A stretch of DNA of 64,000 nucleotides from Clavaria fumosa (Eukaryota > Basidiomycota > Agaricomycetes > Agaricales > Clavariaceae), in the NCBI GenBank assembly GCA_951802425.1, contig OX637805.1, forward strand, positions 2,542,001 to 2,606,000, written 5' to 3'. The position numbers and the translations under genes were made by a program. Shown piece by piece: positions 56,263-64,000 of this stretch; position 1 is the stretch's first letter; every line of letters begins with the position of its first letter. Below the pieces are notes generated by a model, which worked only from the letters and a program-made list of their open reading frames with translations, was not told the origin of the DNA and did no database searches.

Positions 56263-57465
56263 CAGGGTTTATGTCTAAAAGATTTAGCCTGGCCCAGTTT
56301 AGTTATAAAACTTGGGACTGGGAGGCCTGAGCAATTGTTGGATCACTGCAGAAATGGGAGGATAAACTCCTTGGCAGACAGATCAATGTGGTCATGGACC
56401 ATGAAGCACTGGGGTTCTTCAAGAACCAAATGCACTTGTCTGGCTGGCAGGCCGGGTGGATGGAATATATGGAGAGGTTTGACTACTCCATTACTTACAT
56501 TAAAGGCAAGCACAACAAAGTTGTGGATTGCCTTTCATGTTACCATATGAGTGATGCGACAGATGAGATTCATCCAGATCATGAGTATGTGAAGGCAGAT
56601 ATTCACCTTGACCCTGAAGGGGACAAGCTGCCCCACAGATGCCTGGAGGAGGTGCACGCACTACAAGTACACGCACCTGCTGCGGAGCAGGAGACTGAGC
56701 AGGAGCAGCTGCTGCCTGAGCCCCAAGCAGACAGGGATGTATGGGACAAGACACTTGTGCCGTTAAGGCCCTGTGTGGAAGGGGGGAATGACAGGGTGCT
56801 GCAAAGCATCTGTGATGGCTACAAACAGGATCACCTGTTTAAAATAATACAGGAAAAACCAGGGAATTAAACCAGTTTCAAGATCAGGGATGACCTGATC
56901 TTTGTGGAGAACAGAAAGGGAGATGAGGTGCTCTGTGTGCCTCATACCCTTCATGAAGGGAAAAGCATCCCTGGAATAGTGATCCAGGAGGCCCATGCAG
57001 TCCTAGGACACACAGGGTTGCAGATAACGATGGACTATGTCCACTGCTATTATTGGTGGCCATCAGTGTCTAAGGACATTGAGAAGTTTTGCTCGTCATG
57101 TGACATGTGCCAAACAAGCAAGACTTCCCCTCAGAAGCTGCAAGGGCTTCTACATACCCTCCCAATTCCCAGGCGGCCCTGGGAATCAATAGGAATGGAC
57201 TTTGTAGGTCCATTTCCTATGTCAAAAGAGGTGGACTACCTCTGGGTGGTAATTTGCCACCTCACCTCACTGGTACACCTAGTACCAGTCACCATGTTGG
57301 TAATGGCAGCAGAGCTAGCGTGGCTCTTTCTAACACATGTAGTGAGACTACATGGGTTGCCAGGATCGATTGTGTCCAACCATGATCCTAGATTCACATC
57401 TGCCTTTTGGCAGGAAACTCACCAATTACTCAGTGTTAAGCTGTGGATGTCCACAGCTTTCCATC
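56262..57465 (+). pseudogene. Inverted RNase H-integrase core segment
   Basis: Plus strand: MSKRFSLAQFSYKTWDWEA, then KWEDKLLGRQINVVMDHEAL, ERFDYSITYIKGKHNKVVDC (RNase H end), a linker, then integrase with the HHCC-like zinc region (HAVLGHTGLQITMDYVHCYY, CSSCDMCQTSK), the first catalytic Asp in GMDFVGPFP and the second in SNHDPRFTSAFW. It stops at STAFH, exactly before the QTDG continuation found on the other strand at 56,262. The segment is therefore inverted relative to the Gag-RT part. Few stops interrupt it. Confidence 0.88.
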
Positions 57466-58566
57466 TGGGTGGCAGGTTTCTCATGTCTTCCCTGGCCATA
57501 CATAGCCCCTACACCCAATACTGAGGTTTTGCACACAAGCCATATTGGCTCCTGTACTGCTGTGTCTACCAGGCATAATATTGGTGTTTTATGTGCCAAT
57601 GCCTTGATCATCTCCATGCATCTATCATGGAGCGGCCTCCAGTGAAACATTTGCATTTCACTATACAGACTGGCTAACGGGCCAGTATATGCAGACAGAT
57701 TGGGCAGGAACTGTCCAATGTACTGTACTAACCCAAGGAACCTCTGTACCTTGTTAACGCTTGTTGGTGTTTTCCATTTTATCCACTGTAATGTGGATTC
57801 ACCAGGCATCTATTATGTGCCCTAAGCAATCTATGCTCTTTGCATATAATGAGCACTATTTCTTGCTCAAGAAAAGGCTCATGCCTTTGAGGGTCTCAAA
57901 GACCATCCCTAAGTGATGCTCGTGGTCCTCCAAGGTCTTGGAGAAGATGAATACATTGTCTAAGTACACATGCACATACTTCCCCAGCTGATGACGAAAT
58001 ATGTGCATCATCAGGCACTGAAAGGTAGCAGGGGCATTACATTCCCCTATCTGCATCACCTGTGAGAACATGGTGCCCAAGATGGTCACAAATGCCATCT
58101 TCCACACCTCCTCAGGCTCTACACATACTTGTTTGTATGCATCTGATAGGTCAATCTTTGACCTATATGCGGCTCTAGCCATGTCCTGTCTGATCTGATC
58201 TTGATCAGGCAATGGGGTAATATCCTGTACAGTGTTTGCATTCTATTTCTGGCAGTCTACAACTGTCTGTAGCAGCGGGTTCCAGCTGCTTTTCAGTATA
58301 CACAGCATATGAGCTGCCTGTTATGCTGCTCCTGCTTCCCACCAACCGTTAGTAATGTAACAGTTCACTTTCTCAAGGAATTGTTCCTTGAATGCCTCGG
58401 CACACCAAGGCAAGTAATAGTTATAGACTTTCTTTTTGTCTATCAAGGGTATATGGTGGTTTAGTGCCCGAAATGGAGGCGGTCTGGGGGGGACTCCCCC
58501 AAAGAGTTCAGCATACTGGTTAAACCAGTACTCATGCCTGCCCTCGAGGTAGGCATCATCTTTCAA
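57466..58566 (-). pseudogene. Reverse transcriptase of the large chromovirus
   Basis: Minus strand from DDAYLEGRHEYWFNQYAELF through PDQDQIRQDMARAAYRSKID, LSDAYKQVCVEP, CNAPATFQCLM and the active-site box YVHVYLDNVFIFS, where the usual YLDD is YLDN. The connection domain follows (KVQRFLGLVQYIGQFLPNLS, KTPILCLVDTA, LGVGAMYGQG), and the frame breaks at the inversion point. The changed active-site Asp and several stops show it is dead. Confidence 0.87.
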
Positions 58567-59404
58567 TTTTACAGAGGCATTAGCCTCTCCCCCTTCCAGG
58601 GCTCACCCTTGTCACAGGGGCCCAAGTGTAGTCAGCTCTTTGGAGCTTCCTTCCTTGGCACACTCTTTCCCAATACATGGAGGCATAACACTTCTGTTTC
58701 CTCACTTGGGCAACATAGCCTGAAGGGTTTTTCCTTTTCCTTCACAGATATGGATTGCACATCAGTGCACATCCAATATCACATGGTGTTTGTACATGAA
58801 TGCTGTTGAAACTATAATGTCATAGTGATCAATGTTCGCTATATCAAAATACTGGTCTTCCACCAGTATTCCTCCCAATTCCACTGCTATGCGGCATCTG
58901 TGTGTGATCATCAATTAGTTGCCAATGCAGCTGAGTTGGATTGGAACTGGGTTATCCAGTTGGAAGGTTGGTACCTTTGTCACCTGTGCGAAGTCCAGGC
59001 TCATTAAGTCTGGGGTGCTTCCCAAATCAAAAAGTGTGTACACTTTCATACCGTTCACATGATGTAGGCTGTGAGGCATTGTCTTGCCTCCTTTGTTACT
59101 ACCAGATGCGATCCTGTCTGTTCTTTCCAGACATGCGCCCAGAACAGCCTGTCATCCACATGTCCAATGCACACTTCTGTCATGTAGAGGACATTGTCTT
59201 CCTCCACTTCACAGATTCCAGCAACCTGGTTGCTTTCCATCTCTTCCTTGAGCTTGTCAGAATTGTACTGGTCCCCACAACCAGCATAGTCATCTTCCAC
59301 AACTTCCTCCAGTAGGTTTTTGTCCTCTGGCTCCTTGCTTTCAACCACAGGTATCTCCTGCAGTTTATTGGGCTCTGCCTTGCCTGGATCCTCCTGTAAG
59401 GCAT
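58567..59404 (-). pseudogene. Protease region of the large chromovirus
   Basis: A Glu-rich linker (EPEDKNLLEEVVEDDYAG) leads into a retropepsin-like region with LFDLGSTPDLMSLDFA, where the active-site D-S/T-G reads D-L-G, followed by DQYFDIANIDHYDIIV. Stops and frame changes occur throughout. Confidence 0.6.
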
Positions 59405-59438
59405 AGTTCCTTACATTTCCCCTAAAAGCCTCTGGCTT

Positions 59439-60335
59439 TCACTGTGACTGCAGACATGCACTCATGTAATGCCCTGCTTTCCTGCATGTATAATATATTA
59501 AAGGAGCTTTCCGCTCCTCTCCAATTTGTGGCCCAGCCTTGGGCAGTTCTAGCTGGGGTTTACTCCCTCCGGCTGGGGTGCATTCATCCTGCACACAGTC
59601 AATCCACAGGGTAACAGGTTCCCCTGGCCTGTGGTCTGTGTGTGGCCAATATGGCCACAGTCTCACAAACTGCTGCCCCACAGGTATTCCACCTGTGGGT
59701 GGGTTTCCTTTGGTACCCACTGGGTTCCCTGATGAAGGCACTGCCCTCTGCTGCCGGAGGTAGTGGAGGGTCACTTCCACTTGGTGACTAGTGTTGATAA
59801 TATCCTCGATGCTAATTGCATGAGTTTTGAAGATGGCCTCCACCATCTCGTTACGCAGTCCATTAAGGAACTGCCTCTTCATCATACCAGCATCAGGTGG
59901 GGTGAGCATTTGCTCAGCTGCCTGGGCCAGTTCGTTCCAGAATCCCAAGGCACCCTTCACCTTTGTGAACTTTACCTGGTAGAAGGCATCCACTGCCTTT
60001 TGGGCCATTACCTCAGTCAGGAACCACTTAAACATAGCAGTTATCAATTCCTTGAAGGTGGACCTTTGAGGAGCACAGGACAGTCCTGTTACTTCTTGGG
60101 TATACCAAGTAGCAGCTATTCTGCTCAGTCGTGAACCTGCTAACATGACACATTGGTTCTCCAACTGCAGTCAGACTACTCTATAAAAGTAGAAGTAGTT
60201 AAAGAGGCCATTGAGCCACCTTTCCCAGACAACAAGATCATCTTGTCTGTCATAGAGCTCAGGGGGCTCAATCTTGATCCCCTTAATCTCAGCTATTGCC
60301 TTGGGCAATAGCAAGGTTTTATCTCATATCATCAC
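59439..60335 (-). pseudogene. Gag of the large chromovirus
   Basis: The minus-strand frame starts near 60,335 (IAEIKGIKIEPPELYDRQDD, ERWLNGLFNYFYFYRVV), has one stop, and then runs open for 241 codons (CVMLAGSRLSRIAATWYTQE, FNELITAMFKW-like Gag core, MMKRQFLNGLRNEMVEAIF) to a zinc knuckle YYTCRKAGHYMSAC. The first Cys of the expected CX2CX4HX4C knuckle is Tyr. A Pro/Gly-rich linker precedes the knuckle. Confidence 0.82.
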
Positions 60336-60509
60336 AAGATAGCGATGTAACACATCACTTTGGTAGTTGGTAGAACTTGGGGATACTTCCTGATTAATCT
60401 CCCACTCCTTCTGGGGTGGTTCCATCCATCTGAATGGGCCCATTCAACTTGTTGGCTCTCAATGGTTGCTAGAAGCCAGGGGCAGCATCATGCAAGCAGA
60501 TCCTATGCT

Positions 60510-60780
60510 TTGTATCCCAAAAATGAGCCAGAATCTGCTTCTGTGGACAGTTGTAGACTGTCAGAAACAGAATGCAAACACCTTATGGGATATCACCCTG
60601 TTGCCTGACCAGGACCAGATCAGACAAGACATGGCTAGAGCCATGTACATATCTGTCAGATGTGTACAAGCAAGTGCATGTGGAACCTGAAGAAGTTTGA
60701 AAGATGGCATTTGCAACTGCCTTAGGCACCATGTTCTCACATGTGATGCAGATAGGAATTGCAATGCCCCTGGGTAATGA
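60510..60780 (+). pseudogene. Second reverse-transcriptase fragment, opposite strand
   Basis: Plus strand: LLWTVVDCQKQNANTLWDIT, LPDQDQIRQDMARAMY, then after a frame change RMAFATALGTMFSHVMQIG. This is the same RT stretch as on the minus strand near 58,200, so it comes from another copy of the family or from a rearrangement. Confidence 0.75.
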
Positions 60781-60879
60781 CACAGTGGTCAATGAATATA
60801 AGAATTCTGATGCTGGGGAACAAACTGATGGTGGTGCTATAAGAGTGGAGACATTCATAGCTGTCAAGAGGATAGATAA

Positions 60880-62640
60880 CATATTTGGTTGGTGTCAAGG
60901 AACAATCTGACAGTGGTGACAGCAGTGAAGGTATCCCTCATTGATGGGGCCATGACATATCTACACTGGTCTCTTGGTTTGCTGCTTGTGACTTGGCAAT
61001 CTTGATGCACATATTGTCATTGGCATAGGCCCTGCATGGCTCAGTTGCATGCATGCCTGGGGCATGCAGGTCTGCATTGTTGATAAGTGGTGTGTGCACC
61101 TCTCCTTTGCTCATCTCATAATATGTGATGTCCTGCTTGTATAATAATTCTGTCTCTTCTCAACTCAGTGTGTGTGTACTGTTGCATTCACTAATCCCAT
61201 AAGGTTTGCAGCTTGGGATCAGGATGGAAGGTGGGCAAACAGGTACTTGTTTCTTTCTGTGCATTGATGTCATAGAACTACTGGCAGTGTTAGTTCAGTT
61301 TATATCATTGACCAAGGAAACTCAATCCTCAATCAACAACATGCCCATATTGTTGACCAATGATAAGTGCAAATAGTCAGCCAATGGCATGCACATATTG
61401 TCAGTCAACAAAGCAGTGGAAGCAGGGCAAGCAGGTGAGTGGGGCAGGCAGTGCAATTAGGTTGAGTGAGATGGGTAGTGCAAGCAGGGTGAGCAGGTGA
61501 GTGGCAGTCATGGTTAGCAGTGGGCAGTGCAAGTGGGATGGGCAGGGTGTATGGCACAAGTGGGTTGAGCAGGGTAGGCAGTGCAAGTAAGGAGGGTGGG
61601 GTGGATGGTGCAAGCATTGAGAGTGGCATGGGATGGCACAAGCAGCGTGACTAGTGCAGTACAAGCAAGGTGAGCATGATAGACAGGGACTTACATTGAG
61701 TTGAGTGACTTGCTGACTGTAGACTCTGAAGGTCTGAGATGACTGGGGACAGGGACAGAGAATTTTGTTTCAACATTTCATCAGTCTTTCTTGTCTAGGT
61801 GGCTAACATTATTATGCCTTCCTGTCTCCAATACCCATGGTGGGCCTTCTTCTTCCATTCTATCTAGCATCCATTCAAGCTCTCCTCTATCTGAGGTGCT
61901 CCCTGCTGCCCCTCTGGCACTATTAGATAGTCACCCATATACCAGCATACCATTGCCCTTATATTATTGTCTGTTCTCCTGTCTCTGCCCAAGTGACTTG
62001 ATTCAGCAATTGTGTCTCCCCCATATGTTGATAGCTGTGGGCCACACACTATGAAACACATGCATTCAAGCTTTGACACTGACTCAACTCACAACTGAAC
62101 TGACTTTATAACATGTGGGCATCCATGACACCTACTTTGACATACACCTCCAGTCAACTTTGTGCATCATGTGAGCATGGGAGTCCTGGATACCCACCTT
62201 GAGATACACATCCAGCCAACTTACTTTGTACATTGTGAGAGGTGTGGGTGTCCTGGCCATTTACATGGCATGGCTCACCTGTAACATGTCCAAGCCTGCA
62301 TCACATTGGATCTTGGTAGGTAGGACCTAGGTTTTGGCATGCTGGGAGTGAGCAGCACAGGTGGCATAAGTAGGATGGAGGGTGGACAGTCTGAGTGGGG
62401 TGAATGGGTGGCACAAGCAAGGTGAGTAAAGCAGGAAGCAAGCCAAGTGGTGTAGCACCAATGAGGTGAGTGGGCAGGCAGCACAAGCAGGGTGGATGGT
62501 GCAATTGGGGTGAGCAGCATGGGTAACACCAGTGGGACAAGTTTGGTGGACAAGTGCATGTGCCTATTATCAGTCAATGATATATCTGCTTGAGTAATGT
62601 ATGTGTTTACTGTGCTCATGTTTGTCATTAAGCAATGACT
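60880..62640. repeat. Rearranged second copy of the 21.6-24 kb repeat
   Basis: 61,000-61,680 matches 21,640-22,490 in reverse complement, whereas 61,781-62,625 matches 22,988-23,900 in direct orientation. At the right end a short word AAGCAATGACT, the complement of a left-arm sequence at about 23,925, stands immediately before the satellite. No gene recognised; CpG nearly absent. Confidence 0.75.
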
Positions 62641-63632
62641 AACAGCATAGTCCTTGTGCAGATGGAGTATCTGCGCTTTCTTTCACTGCAAGCTAACCAC
62701 TCAAGCTAGTCTTTTGAAATTTTGTGTGCCTATATCTACCCCTCTTATCCTCAATTTCCATGGTTTACATTTTCCCAAAACTCATTTCCCAATGCATGCC
62801 AAAGCTGCTGACCAACCCAGTCAAAATTCTCCCGTTTATCAAAACCAACCATAGGATTCCAAAACAATTGCAATGCTATACTGGGCCATCCCATACCTAT
62901 CATATTCCATCCCTCTCTCCCCCCTCCCATCACCCACAAAGCAACAATTCCAGCATATAGTCAGAATCCAGTTCTCACATCCTCACACAAGTTTGTACTT
63001 GTGGTGGCACCTAAATCAAATGGGATCACATTGAAAGATTGAGTATAGTGCATGAATAATACACCCTGACTTTGTTTCAATTACTCTGCCACATCCAGGA
63101 CTACAGTTGCCTTCCTACAAACCTAAACAACACAAGTACCCCTACAAATTTGCAGGCCTCACAGCACAAGATCTAACCGTGAAAATCTCTTGAAATTGAT
63201 CATGGATGCTCTAAATGATGACCACTATCATATAACATGCTAAACAGACTAAACTGTTTTTCTGCAAATGGTCCCTTGTTGCTCCTATCCTAACAGCATA
63301 GTCCTTGTGCAGATGGAGTATCTGCGCTTTCTTTCACTGCAAGCTAACCACTCAAGCTAGTCTTTTGAAATTTTGTGTGCCTATATCTACCCCTCTAATC
63401 CTCAATTTCCATGGTTTACATTTTCCCAAAACTCATTTCCCAATGCATGCCAAAGCTGCTGACCAACCCAGTCAAAATTCTCCCGTTTATCAAAACCAAC
63501 CATAGGATTCCAAAACAAATGCAATGCTATACTGGGCAATCCCATACCTATCATATTCCATCCCTCTCTCTCCCCTCCCATCACCCACAAAGCAACGATT
63601 CCACCATACAGTCAGAATCCAGTTCTCACAGC
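62641..63632 (+). repeat. Second 651-bp satellite locus, about 1.5 units
   Basis: One full unit (62,641-63,291) and about 340 bp of a second. Unit 1 carries the CpG form AACCGTG and the variant TCTGCAAATGG seen in unit 2 of the large array. The partial unit also shares several variants with the divergent units 1-2 of the array (CCTCTAATC, GGGCAATCCC, CTCTCTCTCCCC). Confidence 0.93.
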
Positions 63633-64000
63633 CCTAATAAGGACCCCACATGAGATATTCCCAAAAAAAAAAGTCCCCACTTTTAGTCCTCATTATGTCT
63701 TTAGTGATGTTTACTCTCATTTGGTGCTTTCCCTCAAAACTTTTTTCTCACCCCAAAAATTCATTTAGGGTTCCTGGGGTCTTCCAGCAGAATTTGAAAT
63801 ATGGTAGTTGTGAAGTAGTTATTAGTGCTGTTTAGAAGAATATATGCAGCTGACTGAATGCTGCATGTATGAATGTTGATATTGTCACATCATGAGGTGG
63901 GTCACATGGTGATGCTTGTGACCATGGGGTAATGTGAATAAGACTAATGTATCCATGTGGCATGTCATGTGCCAGATGAAGGGATTGTGCCATGGCATAT
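63633..64000 (+). other. Flank shared with the right edge of the large array
   Basis: From AAGGACCCCACATGA it is homologous to 48,388 onward up to the window end. The two copies differ mostly by substitutions and short indels. No gene. Confidence 0.75.

Larger units (their letters stand above)
52740..60335 (-). mobile_element. Large decayed chromovirus, minus strand, rearranged
   Basis: Reading the minus strand from 60,335 downwards: Gag (to 59,439), protease region, reverse transcriptase (58,566-57,470), then integrase C-terminus and chromodomain (56,262-55,538), an extra coiled-coil ORF (55,306-53,260), and a candidate LTR of about 240 bp (52,979-52,740, TGTAAGGCCCC...TTCA) preceded by a GTGTGGGAGGGTG polypurine tract. 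The RNase H-integrase core is present but inverted (56,262-57,465). No 5' LTR was found. Numerous stops make it non-functional. Confidence 0.75.

Noticed and set aside
1..64000. tRNA or rRNA genes
   Set aside because: No cloverleaf or rRNA core sequence was recognised by eye; tRNAscan-SE and Infernal would decide.

Overview
The window comes from a filamentous basidiomycete, most likely an agaricomycete. The evidence is short GT-AG introns of about 49-77 nt in almost every gene, closely packed and often divergent fungal housekeeping genes, and Ty3/Gypsy chromovirus remnants of the kind common in Agaricomycetes. A placement near Rhizoctonia/Ceratobasidium is only an impression from memory of the transposon proteins. 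Nothing here is prokaryotic.

Positions 1-12,160 are an ordinary gene island in which CpG is common. I reconstructed the splice structures by hand and all joins are in frame. In order they are: a small secreted protein (-); a zinc-finger protein with an unresolved 5' end (+); ERG2 sterol isomerase (-), divergent from the signal peptidase subunit SPC2 (+) across 87 bp; HEM14 protoporphyrinogen oxidase (+); a single-pass membrane protein (+); a WW-domain protein (-); and an SRRM1-like PWI/RS splicing factor (-), divergent from an ERV25-type p24 cargo receptor (+) across 99 bp.

From about 12.2 kb to the end the window is a repeat island strongly depleted in CpG and rich in TG/CA. It holds: a 4.4-kb element (12,510-16,944) with long terminal inverted repeats built partly of a 42-bp minisatellite, carrying a Gag gene and interrupted by a TA-target foldback MITE; a trinucleotide-repeat tract split by a CpG-rich solo LTR with a CATTG target duplication; leader copies of a second retroelement family (18.6-21.6 kb); a palindrome with two 1,096-bp arms (22,992-25,228); and, directly abutting it, a 23-kb array of about 35.5 copies of a 651-bp satellite (25,229-48,374).

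Beyond the array lie an internally deleted chromovirus with two 291-bp LTRs (48,827-51,652), itself hit by two small hAT-like elements with 8-bp target duplications; a larger decayed chromovirus on the minus strand (about 52.7-60.3 kb) whose RNase H-integrase core is inverted; and a second locus (60.9-64 kb) in which the same satellite is present as only about 1.5 units between similar flanks.

The most notable signals are the satellite system (a 1.5-unit locus and a 35-unit locus in related contexts, a three-unit higher-order pattern, and the abutting palindrome), the tandem-repeat-TIR element, the two related hAT-like MITEs, and the contrast between one CpG-intact LTR and its CpG-decayed relatives.
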